From an uncultured Eubacteriales bacterium (GTDB taxonomy: Bacteria > Bacillota > Clostridia > Oscillospirales > Acutalibacteraceae), in NCBI GenBank assembly GCA_934667575.1, contig CAKUME010000045.1, forward strand, positions 1 to 7,740: a stretch of 7,740 bases of DNA, written 5' to 3'. Below the pieces are notes generated by a model. That model did no database searches. It was not told the DNA's origin and worked only from the letters and a program-made list of their open reading frames with translations. Below, one piece after another: positions 1-5,669 of this stretch (the stretch's first letter is position 1; each line of letters starts with the position of its first letter). The translations under genes and the position numbers were made by a program.

Positions 1-1171
1 CGCGCACCGCGCGGTCGGCATCGGCACGATCGATCAGCACGGAAACCTTGATTTCGCTCGTGGCAATCATTTGAATGTTTACCTGCGCATTATAGAGCGC
101 CTCAAACATTTTGGAGGCAACGCCCGCATGGGTTTCCATGCCCGCACCCACGATGCTCACTTTGGCGACCCGATTGTCATAAATATAGTTCGGATGATCA
201 AATTCGTTATCCAGCGTGTCGAGTGCATCCTGCAAATTGCTCTCGGCTACGGTGAAGGTAATATCTCGGGTGCCGTTGTGGCCAACGGACTGCAAAATGA
301 CATCTACGTTGATATCTCGGGCAGAGAGACGCGAAAAAAGCTTGAACGCAGTGCCGGGCTGATCTGGCACGCCGATCACCGAAATGCGGGCTACGCTGTC
401 GTCTTTGGCAACGCCGCTGATTAACGTATTTTCCATTTTGGTGGCCTCCTTCACAATTGTGCCCGGCGCGTTCGTCAAGCTGGAACGCACTTCGAGCTTC
501 ACTCCGTATTTTTTTGCCATTTCGACCGACCGATTATTGAGCACCTGCGCGCCCAGGGTAGCCAGCTCGAGCATCTCGTCGTAGGAAATGCTCGAGAGTT
601 TGCGTGCATCCGGCACTTTGCGCGGATCGGCGGTATACACGCCGTCCACGTCGGTATAAATTTGACATTCGGCGGCCTTCATGACGGCGGCAATGGCCAC
701 CGCACTGGTATCGGAGCCGCCGCGGCCCAGTGTGGTGAGATCGCCGAAGCGGTTGACTCCCTGAAAACCGGCCACGATAACGATGTTGCGCTTATCCAGT
801 TCGCTTTGAATGCGGTCGGTGTCGATGCGCTGAATGCGTGCGGCACCATAAACGGAGTTGGTGCGAAAACCGGCCTGCCACCCCAGCAGCGACACGGCCG
901 GGCATTCCAGCTTTTCGATGGCCATGGCCAACAGCGCGACCGACATCTGTTCGCCCGCGGTGAGCAGCATATCCAGCTCACGGCGCGAAGCGTGCGGGTT
1001 GATCTCGGCCGCTCGGGCAATCAGCTCATCGGTGGTGTCACCCTGAGCCGACACCACGACCACCACCGAATGCCCTGCGCGATAAGTGTCGGTAACGATC
1101 CGCGCCACGTTCATCACGCGGTCGGCGTTCGCCACCGAGCTGCCGCCGAATTTTTGTACGATTAAGCTCAT
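1..1171 (-). CDS. lysC: Aspartokinase, monofunctional, alpha/beta type (3' end outside window)
   Basis: Phosphorylates L-aspartate to 4-phospho-aspartate with ATP, the first committed step to lysine, methionine and threonine; cytoplasmic. The 390 visible codons start MSLIVQKFGGSSVANADRV, with the amino-acid kinase signature KFGGSS at residues 7-12, the GRGGSDTSA segment at 149-157 and the TDVDGVYTADPR segment at 173-184, both typical of aspartokinases. Two ACT domains follow, about residues 262-330 (with DQPG at 270-273) and 335 onward. Family members of this type are about 400-410 residues, so only some 10-20 residues are missing past the left edge. The start ATG at 1171-1169 is preceded by GGGGAGGC at 1186-1179. 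It is the last visible gene of the ACT/hom/thrB operon, 32 nt after thrB. Met246 has its own strong ribosome binding site (separate entry). The ACT pair implies feedback control by an end product, most likely lysine by analogy with Bacillus subtilis aspartokinase II; which amino acid acts here cannot be read from sequence alone. Confidence 0.95.
   Translation of the reverse strand, partial: MSLIVQKFGGSSVANADRVMNVARIVTDTYRAGHSVVVVVSAQGDTTDELIARAAEINPHASRRELDMLLTAGEQMSVALLAMAIEKLECPAVSLLGWQAGFRTNSVYGAARIQRIDTDRIQSELDKRNIVIVAGFQGVNRFGDLTTLGRGGSDTSAVAIAAVMKAAECQIYTDVDGVYTADPRKVPDARKLSSISYDEMLELATLGAQVLNNRSVEMAKKYGVKLEVRSSLTNAPGTIVKEATKMENTLISGVAKDDSVARISVIGVPDQPGTAFKLFSRLSARDINVDVILQSVGHNGTRDITFTVAESNLQDALDTLDNEFDHPNYIYDNRVAKVSIVGAGMETHAGVASKMFEALYNAQVNIQMIATSEIKVSVLIDRADADRAVR
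434..451 (-). promoter_or_regulatory. Internal ribosome binding site and start for the aspartokinase beta chain
   Basis: Within lysC the minus strand reads AAGGAGG (451-445), 8 nt, then an in-frame ATG at 436-434, which is codon 246 of the aspartokinase. The match to the Shine-Dalgarno consensus is perfect and the spacing is ideal. In Bacillus subtilis aspartokinase II a beta subunit equal to the C-terminal ACT region is known to be translated from an internal in-frame start at essentially the same codon. Here the product would begin MENTLISGVAKDDS and contain only the two ACT domains, giving an alpha2beta2-type enzyme. The motif is seen directly; its use is inferred from the known family behaviour. 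Confidence 0.8.
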
Positions 1172-1203
1172 CGCAGTTGCCTCCCCGTATTCAGACCGGC
1201 GCG

Positions 1204-2100
1204 TTAATCCAGGAACACCGAAGCGCCGTTCGATTCGCTCTTCAATACTTTCAGCTGCCAGCCGGTGATGTCTTTTTCCTCCAAACGGCGAATCGCATAT
1301 TGCTCAAAATCCGGAACCACACGGTCGGGGATGATGGCAATGATCGACGGACCGGCTCCGCTGATGTAGGTGGCATATGCGCCGAGTTCATAGCTCAGGC
1401 GAAAAACCTGCTCCATGCCCGGTATGAATTGTGCACGGTAGGGTTGGTGCAGAGTGTCCTGCACGGCCACGCGCAAATTTTCGAAATTTCCCGAAAACAG
1501 CGATGCGGTGACCAGCGCGGAACGCGACAGGTTATAAACCGCATCGGTGCGCGAGATTTGCTGCGGCAGCACGCTGCGCGCCAGCTCGGTTTTGAGCTCG
1601 AAGGGGGGGATCATGACCGCAAAACTGATCTTGGGTGCGATCGGCACACTCACGCTGTATACGCGCCGGTTTTCTACCGCAGAAACCACCAATCCGCCCA
1701 ACACCGCGGGTGTGGTGTTGTCGGGATGCCCCTCGATGCGGTTGGCCAAGTTGACGATCTCATGCTGATCGAACGGATTGCCGAGCAGCCGGTTTGCGCC
1801 GAGCAGCCCCGCCACAATGCACGCCGAGCTGCTGCCCAGCCCGCGGGTCATGGGAATGTTGCTTTCCTGCTCGATGCGCAAACCGGGCAGCTTGGCGCCG
1901 CATTCATCATAAAGCTGCTTCGCAGCCCAATAGATGAGGTTATCCTCGCCGGTGGGCACGGCCAACCCGTCGCGGCTGGAAATGAAAATGCCGTCTTCCT
2001 CTTCCATCCACACCTGATTGTAAAGCGTGAGCGCGATGCCGAGCGAATCGAAGCCGGAGCCGATATTCGCGCTGGTTGCGGGTACCTGAATACGAATCAT
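1204..2100 (-). CDS. thrB: Homoserine kinase (GHMP kinase family)
   Basis: Transfers phosphate from ATP to L-homoserine, giving O-phosphohomoserine, the substrate of threonine synthase; cytoplasmic. At 298 residues it has normal length for bacterial ThrB. GHMP kinase motif 1 is PATSANIGSGFDSLG at residues 7-21. The phosphate-binding motif is PMTRGLGSSSA at about 83-93, followed by EGHPDN at 123-128, which is typical of homoserine kinases. The C-terminal GHMP motif is SGAGPS at 247-252. The start ATG at 2100-2098 has AAAGGA about 11 nt upstream. It lies 23 nt after hom and 32 nt before lysC on the same strand, so it is almost certainly co-transcribed with both. No oddities seen. Confidence 0.97.
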   Translation of the reverse strand: MIRIQVPATSANIGSGFDSLGIALTLYNQVWMEEEDGIFISSRDGLAVPTGEDNLIYWAAKQLYDECGAKLPGLRIEQESNIPMTRGLGSSSACIVAGLLGANRLLGNPFDQHEIVNLANRIEGHPDNTTPAVLGGLVVSAVENRRVYSVSVPIAPKISFAVMIPPFELKTELARSVLPQQISRTDAVYNLSRSALVTASLFSGNFENLRVAVQDTLHQPYRAQFIPGMEQVFRLSYELGAYATYISGAGPSIIAIIPDRVVPDFEQYAIRRLEEKDITGWQLKVLKSESNGASVFLD

Positions 2101-2123
2101 AATTTATTTTATTCCTTTCCCGG

Positions 2124-3341
2124 TCAATGTGCCAAAACACGGATGACGCTGCGTACCGAAGCATGAGCGGCGGCAATGGCCGATTGCAGCTGGGCGTCGG
2201 TCAACGGTGCGGTGAGAAATGCCGTTTCGTCCGCACTTTCGCCGTCGATGGGCTGCACTTCGCCGAATGCCGCGCGAACGGCGTCGGGCGTGAGGGCATC
2301 GCAGCGCAGGTAGCGCGCATAGGACACGGCTGCCGCATCGCACACCATGCTGCCGTCGCCGTCCGTCCAATCCGCATAGTCGCAGCCTTGCGGATGCTTT
2401 GCGCATTCGATGATGTCGCTCACCACTGCGCTCGCCGTGGGCAGCTTGCCGGCGCCTTTGCCGTAAAACAGCACGTCGCCGGTTGCATCGCCCGTGACCA
2501 TGATGGCATTGAACACATCGTCTACTACCGACAGCGGGTTCCCGTGCGGGATCAGAAACGGCGCAACGAGTGCATTCACGCGGCCGTCGGGCTGCCGGTC
2601 GGCGTGGCCGATCAGCTTAACGGCGTAACCGGCACGGTCTGCGTAGGATACGTCGGCCAATGCGATCTGGGTGATGCCTTCCGTGTGCACAAATTTGGGG
2701 TAAATATGGTGGCCAAATGCAATGGAAGCCAGAATGCAGATTTTGCGGCATGCGTCAATGCCTTCCACATCGGCGGCCGGATTCCGCTCTGCGTAACCCA
2801 GCTGCTGCGCGAGTGCAAGCGCATCGGCAAACGTCATATGCTCCCTTATCATTTTAGTCAGAATGAAGTTGGTTGTGCCATTCAGAATGCCCGAAATTTC
2901 GGAAAAGCGGTTGGCCGCCAAGCACTGCATCATCGGATGCAGCACCGGAATGCCGCCGCCCACGCGGGCCTCGCACACAAAGTTGACTTTGTGCGCTTTG
3001 GCGAGCGCCCGCAGCGCCGCGCCCTTTTCGGCCACAAGCTCCTTGTTGGAGGTCACCACGCTTTTGCCCGCTTCCAGGCAGCGCGAAACAAATTCGTAGG
3101 CCGGGTGCAGCCCACCCATTGCCTCGGCAACAATGGAGATCTCGGGATCGTTCACGATCTGCTCAAAATCGGTGGTAAAACGGTCGGCGTAGGGCAGATC
3201 GGGAAAGCTGCGCAGGTCGAGAATGCGCGAAACATCCAGTTCCTCCAGCGCGCGTCCGCGGATGGTGTCGGCGTGCTGAATCAGCAGCTCCGCTACGCCG
3301 GAACCCACAACGCCGTGTCCGATAATTGCAATTTTAGCCAT
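2124..3341 (-). CDS. hom: Homoserine dehydrogenase with short ACT-like C-terminus
   Basis: Reduces aspartate 4-semialdehyde to L-homoserine with NAD(P)H at the branch point between lysine and threonine/methionine synthesis; cytoplasmic. It has 405 residues from the chosen ATG. The N-terminal Rossmann nucleotide-binding loop is GHGVVGSGV at 8-16; the SNKELVAEKG segment at 98-107 and GGGIPV at 128-133 are family hallmarks. GILNGTTNFI is at 151-160. ADVEGIDACRK at 190-200 contains the Asp196/Lys200 pair that matches the catalytic Asp and Lys of the family. The tail from about residue 342 looks like an ACT domain but is only about 60 residues long and lacks the usual D-x-PG-V loop, so feedback binding may be weakened. 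Typical Gram-positive enzymes are about 430 residues. The open frame extends upstream to a TTG at 3350, but AAAGGA at about 3357-3352 is 10 nt from the ATG at 3341 and too close to the TTG, so the ATG is preferred. It lies 38 nt after the ACT-protein gene. Confidence 0.96.
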   Translation of the reverse strand: MAKIAIIGHGVVGSGVAELLIQHADTIRGRALEELDVSRILDLRSFPDLPYADRFTTDFEQIVNDPEISIVAEAMGGLHPAYEFVSRCLEAGKSVVTSNKELVAEKGAALRALAKAHKVNFVCEARVGGGIPVLHPMMQCLAANRFSEISGILNGTTNFILTKMIREHMTFADALALAQQLGYAERNPAADVEGIDACRKICILASIAFGHHIYPKFVHTEGITQIALADVSYADRAGYAVKLIGHADRQPDGRVNALVAPFLIPHGNPLSVVDDVFNAIMVTGDATGDVLFYGKGAGKLPTASAVVSDIIECAKHPQGCDYADWTDGDGSMVCDAAAVSYARYLRCDALTPDAVRAAFGEVQPIDGESADETAFLTAPLTDAQLQSAIAAAHASVRSVIRVLAH

Positions 3342-3379
3342 GTGTTTCAAGTCCTTTCTGACGAATCAAAACGAAAAAA

Positions 3380-3823
3380 TCAGTTGCCGGCAATGCTCTC
3401 GATTGAGTTGACCCCTTCGATGGCACGCAGCCGGTCGAGCAGCTCCGGAATGGAGATGGAAATGCGCTCTACATCAGCCGAAACGGCCACCAGCGCCGCA
3501 CCGGCAATGGGAATATTCTGGTTTACGGTCAAAATATTGGCGCCCACGGTGTAGAATGTGGAAATCAGCGACATCAGCACCCCCGGCCGGTCTTCAAGCA
3601 CCGCGTGCACGGAGATCATGTGGGAAGAGGGCGAGTCGCTGTATGCATAGACGCTGGTTTTGTATTTGTAGAATGCACTGCGCGAAATGCCGGTCATGCG
3701 CGCAGCCTCGGCAACCGACTTGGCTTGGCCGCCGGAAAGCAATCGCTTGGCTTCGACCACCTTCCGAAAGATTTCCGGCAGAGCTGCCGATGAAACCAGT
3801 AAAAATGAAGAATCCTGCGCCAT
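3380..3823 (-). CDS. HTH-ACT small protein, PheB / UPF0735 family
   Basis: A 147-residue cytoplasmic protein, the usual length for this family. Residues 36-58 (KSVAEAARMTGISRSAFYKYK) form a helix-turn-helix-like unit with the pattern of DNA-binding recognition helices. Residues 70-143 form an ACT domain with the ligand-loop motif EDRPGVL at 77-83 and the GANILTVNQNIP segment at 94-105. The family was named after Bacillus subtilis PheB, but its biochemical role is not firmly established. Being the first gene of a hom-thrB-lysC operon suggests an amino-acid-sensing role for this pathway, possibly as a transcription factor for the operon; that is inference. The start ATG at 3823-3821 has AAAGGAG about 9 nt upstream. 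The leader carries the operon promoter and several inverted repeats that could be its target. Confidence 0.88.
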   Translation of the reverse strand: MAQDSSFLLVSSAALPEIFRKVVEAKRLLSGGQAKSVAEAARMTGISRSAFYKYKTSVYAYSDSPSSHMISVHAVLEDRPGVLMSLISTFYTVGANILTVNQNIPIAGAALVAVSADVERISISIPELLDRLRAIEGVNSIESIAGN

Positions 3824-3875
3824 GGCGGGCGGCTCCTTTCTGCGGATATGTCCGCTTGACGAAAACGGTTGTTTT

Positions 3876-3896
3876 CATGGTACATACTATACCATG
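3876..3896. promoter_or_regulatory. 21-bp palindrome over the operon -10 box (candidate operator)
   Basis: CATGGTA and TACCATG form a perfect 7-bp inverted repeat with a 7-bp centre (3876-3882 and 3890-3896). The right half includes part of the -10 box TATAGT, and the left half covers the predicted transcription start. A dimeric repressor bound here would block the promoter. The HTH-ACT protein encoded immediately downstream is one candidate, but there is no direct evidence for which protein binds. Confidence 0.5.
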
Positions 3897-3914
3897 ATAT
3901 TCAAATGCCATCAA
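3886..3914 (-). promoter_or_regulatory. Sigma-A-type promoter of the ACT-hom-thrB-lysC operon
   Basis: On the minus strand the -35 box TTGATG (3914-3909) is followed by a 17-nt spacer and the -10 box TATAGT (3891-3886). The boxes match consensus at 4 of 6 and 5 of 6 positions with optimal spacing. The predicted transcription start near 3879 gives a leader of about 55 nt before the ATG at 3823. The -10 box lies inside a palindrome, see the separate entry. Confidence 0.65.
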
Positions 3915-3919
3915 ACCGT

Positions 3920-3945
3920 GAATTCGGCGAAAATCGGTCGAATTC
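3920..3945. repeat. Inverted repeat GAATTCG / CGAATTC just upstream of the operon -35 box
   Basis: A perfect 7-bp inverted repeat (3920-3926 and 3939-3945) with a 12-bp centre ends 6 bp from the -35 box at 3914. It overlaps a second dyad, TCGGT at 3934-3938 with ACCGA at 3956-3960. Clustering of dyads next to a promoter suggests a regulator site, but AT-rich hexamers like these also arise by chance. Confidence 0.35.
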
Positions 3946-4000
3946 ATTCGAATAAACCGAAATATCACATTCAGAAGCCGGAAATCTTTTGATTTCGCTT

Positions 4001-4006
4001 ATTATA
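4001..4006 (-). promoter_or_regulatory. Possible second (distal) -10 box toward the operon
   Basis: A perfect TATAAT is present on the minus strand at 4006-4001. No good -35 box lies at the right distance: the best is TTACAA with a 19-nt spacer. If active it would make a leader of about 175 nt carrying the downstream hairpins. Weak evidence. Confidence 0.3.
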
Positions 4007-4062
4007 TCCAGTTTTCATAATTTTATTGTAATTTTGCACGAAACAAAACGGATGCTGCGCCG

Positions 4063-4088
4063 AAAAACCATGCGGCGGTATTTGCCGC
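4063..4088 (-). terminator. Weak second hairpin downstream of the fucosidase terminator
   Basis: On the minus strand GCGGC (4088-4084) and GCCGC (4076-4072) pair around a 7-nt loop, followed after 4 nt by five T (4067-4063). The stem is short and the T-run displaced, so at best it is a backup to the strong terminator 30 nt upstream. Confidence 0.25.
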
Positions 4089-4117
4089 GCGGCCGAAAAC
4101 AAAAAACACCGGGCAAC

Positions 4118-4148
4118 AAAAAACCGCCGCACCCAAAGATGCGGCGGT
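4118..4148 (-). terminator. Rho-independent terminator of the fucosidase gene
   Basis: Read on the minus strand, ACCGCCGCA (4148-4140) pairs perfectly with TGCGGCGGT (4131-4123) over 9 bp with an 8-nt loop and is followed directly by a run of six T (the last stem T included; 4123-4118). It begins 20 nt past the fucosidase stop codon at 4168 and separates that gene from the amino-acid operon on the same strand. Confidence 0.93.
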
Positions 4149-4167
4149 AAACAGGCTGGTTTTGCGA

Positions 4168-5490
4168 TTATTTCAGGAAAAGCTCAATCACCGGCACGAT
4201 CACGGGCGGTTTGACCGGCGGCAGATAGAGCACGGTGAGGTCGTCGCTTTCGGGGAGCCCCTCGCCATAATGCTGCATTTTGCCATCGGTGAACCGGATT
4301 TCGCTGCCGTCGTGCAAAAACTGTGCGTATTCAATTTTGCCTACCAGCCCGTGCAACTCCAATTCATTAAACGGATAGGCAAACAAATGAATATACAGGC
4401 GCTTGCCGTCTTCGCTCTGGGTAAAGCGGCAGTCGCGCGGCACATGGGCGAGCAGCTCCGGCTCGGCTTGTGTGCAGCCGTAGATGGCGCGGCAGTTATA
4501 TTTCATCCAGTCGGCGTACACCTTGAGCGCACCCTCGGCACGGTAATCGAGATAACCGCGGGCGGTGGGACCCACGTTCATAAGCAGATTGCCGCCGCAG
4601 GCCACGGTGTTCACAAGCATCTGGATCAGCATTTCGGGCGACTTCCATGTCTGTTCGTCGCGGTGATAGCCCCATGAACCGGAGAACGTCTGGCAGGCCT
4701 CCCAAGTGACAAGCTGGCCGTCCTTGGCATCGCGGATCCATTCGGTGGGCTGGAACTGCTCCGGCGTCCACAGATCCTGGTCAATTTCGGTGCGGTTGTC
4801 AATGATGATGCCCGGCTGGAGCTTGCGGGCGAGTGCAATCAGCTTTTCGGCTTCCCAATCGTCTTTGCCTTTGCCCTTCATCCATTCCTTGCCCGGCAAG
4901 GGCTGACGGTCACTGTAAGAAAAATCGAACCACAGGATGTCGATTTTGCCGTAGTTTGTGAGCAACTCCGTTACTTGATTTCGCATGTATTCCGCATATT
5001 TGTGCACATCGCGGCCCTGATTTTGTTCCCATGCATCGGGATCGTCGCGGCGCGGGTGAAGCATATCGATCGGAAAATCCGGATGATGCCAGTCGATCAG
5101 CGAATAGTAGAAGCCGATGTGCAGGCCCTCTGCGCGGAACGCATCCACATATTCGCGGATCAAATCGCGGTCCGCAGGCGTGTTGGTGCATTTATAATCG
5201 GTATACTGCGAGTCGAACATGCAGAAGCCTTCGTGGTGCTTGGTGGTCATCACAACATATTTCATACCGGCGGCCTTGGCCTGACGCGCCCACTCCTTGG
5301 GGTCGTAGAGATCGGGATTGAAGTGCTTAAAGTAGAGGTCGTAGTGCTCCTCCGAAATTTCCTCGTTGTGTTTGACCCACTCATGGCGGGCCGGCATGGC
5401 ATACAGACCCCAGTGAATGAACATGCCGAATCGGTCGTGCGTGAACCACGCGGTGTTGCCGGGCGTTTTTTTTGTGATGTAGCTGGACAT
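4168..5490 (-). CDS. Alpha-L-fucosidase, glycoside hydrolase family 29, intracellular
   Basis: Retaining exo-glycosidase predicted to release L-fucose from fucosylated oligosaccharides. It has 440 residues from the chosen start. The (beta/alpha)8 barrel fills about residues 10-335, with family hallmarks WFTHDRFGMFIHWG at 15-28, TTKHHEGF at 82-89, GFYYSLIDWHH at 126-136, and DILWFDFSYS at 184-193, where Asp189 is the expected nucleophile. TWEACQTFSGSWGY at 262-275 and GGNLLMNVGP at 299-308 are also typical. A beta-rich C-terminal domain follows from about 345. There is no signal peptide or membrane segment, so it should act in the cytoplasm on imported sugars. An ATG at 5508 is in frame, but it overlaps the ribosome binding site AAAGGA (5506-5501), which is 9 nt before the ATG at 5490, so 5490 is chosen. 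It is divergent from an AraC-type gene, its likely activator. GH29 also includes enzymes of narrow linkage specificity (alpha-1,3/1,4) and the natural linkage cannot be told here; a transporter is not in the window. Confidence 0.95.
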   Translation of the reverse strand: MSSYITKKTPGNTAWFTHDRFGMFIHWGLYAMPARHEWVKHNEEISEEHYDLYFKHFNPDLYDPKEWARQAKAAGMKYVVMTTKHHEGFCMFDSQYTDYKCTNTPADRDLIREYVDAFRAEGLHIGFYYSLIDWHHPDFPIDMLHPRRDDPDAWEQNQGRDVHKYAEYMRNQVTELLTNYGKIDILWFDFSYSDRQPLPGKEWMKGKGKDDWEAEKLIALARKLQPGIIIDNRTEIDQDLWTPEQFQPTEWIRDAKDGQLVTWEACQTFSGSWGYHRDEQTWKSPEMLIQMLVNTVACGGNLLMNVGPTARGYLDYRAEGALKVYADWMKYNCRAIYGCTQAEPELLAHVPRDCRFTQSEDGKRLYIHLFAYPFNELELHGLVGKIEYAQFLHDGSEIRFTDGKMQHYGEGLPESDDLTVLYLPPVKPPVIVPVIELFLK

Positions 5491-5526
5491 AGGTTCGCGT
5501 CCTTTCATAAATGATAAATTTTAAGA

Positions 5527-5555
5527 TTGCAAAACCAATCGAAATGGCGTACAAT
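5527..5555 (+). promoter_or_regulatory. Sigma-A-type promoter of the AraC-family gene
   Basis: TTGCAA (5527-5532), a 17-nt spacer and TACAAT (5550-5555) make a good promoter on the plus strand (4 of 6 and 5 of 6 consensus positions). The predicted start near 5562 gives a leader of about 108 nt, which contains the direct repeat described separately. Confidence 0.6.
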
Positions 5556-5578
5556 AGAGATGCGCCCCCGATATGCAT

Positions 5579-5584
5579 ATTATA
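5579..5584 (-). promoter_or_regulatory. -10 box of the fucosidase promoter, no recognisable -35
   Basis: A perfect TATAAT lies on the minus strand at 5584-5579, about 89 nt before the fucosidase ATG. The position 17 nt upstream (5607-5602) has no -35-like hexamer. A good -10 with a missing -35 is typical of activator-dependent promoters, which fits the divergent AraC-type regulator and the direct repeat that begins right at the -35 position. Confidence 0.55.
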
Positions 5585-5605
5585 ACAGGAAGTGCGCGCA
5601 GGGAG

Positions 5606-5635
5606 TATGGATTTCTTGGGTGAAATTATGGATTT
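5606..5635. promoter_or_regulatory. 9-bp direct repeat with 21-bp period, candidate AraC-type activator site
   Basis: TATGGATTT occurs at 5606-5614 and again at 5627-5635 (AAATCCATA twice on the minus strand). The 21-bp period equals two DNA turns, the usual arrangement of half-sites for AraC/XylS dimers. The proximal copy overlaps the fucosidase -35 position. The site also lies within the transcribed leader of the regulator gene, so binding could affect autoregulation. Binding is inferred from geometry. Confidence 0.55.
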
Positions 5636-5669
5636 TTCATGCATCCTTGCAGAAATGGAGCGATGAAAC

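Larger units (their letters stand above)
3824..4117. other. Non-coding control region between fucosidase terminator and amino-acid operon
   Basis: No credible gene lies here; open frames crossing it on either strand are unsupported overlaps with flanking genes. Reading toward the operon (minus strand) it holds a weak hairpin at 4088-4063, an AT-rich block with a perfect TATAAT at 4006-4001, a 6-bp inverted repeat at 3996-3981 (GAAATC, four A, GATTTC), overlapping inverted repeats at 3960-3920, a good promoter at 3914-3886, and a 21-bp palindrome over its -10 box. I see no T-box specifier/antiterminator motif and no attenuator-like terminator between the promoter and the first start codon, so control is more likely by a DNA-binding protein than by leader RNA. 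Confidence 0.7.

Noticed and set aside
3342..3350. Upstream TTG start for homoserine dehydrogenase
   Set aside because: It would leave almost no spacing after the AAAGGA ribosome binding site; the ATG at 3341 has a 10-nt spacing and starts right at the Rossmann fold (MAKIAIIGHG).
2127..3554. Long open frame of 475 codons on the plus strand opposite hom and the ACT gene
   Set aside because: It is antisense to well-recognised genes, has low-complexity His/Arg/Gly/Ala-rich composition, no ribosome binding site and no recognisable domain. High G+C at third codon positions of the true genes removes antisense stops.
3824..4070. T-box or amino-acid riboswitch ahead of the operon
   Set aside because: I found no T-box consensus, no complex conserved stem set and no terminator before the first start codon; the best promoter leaves only about 55 nt of leader.
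5491..5508. Upstream in-frame ATG for the fucosidase
   Set aside because: This ATG overlaps the ribosome binding site that serves the ATG at 5490 and has no site of its own.
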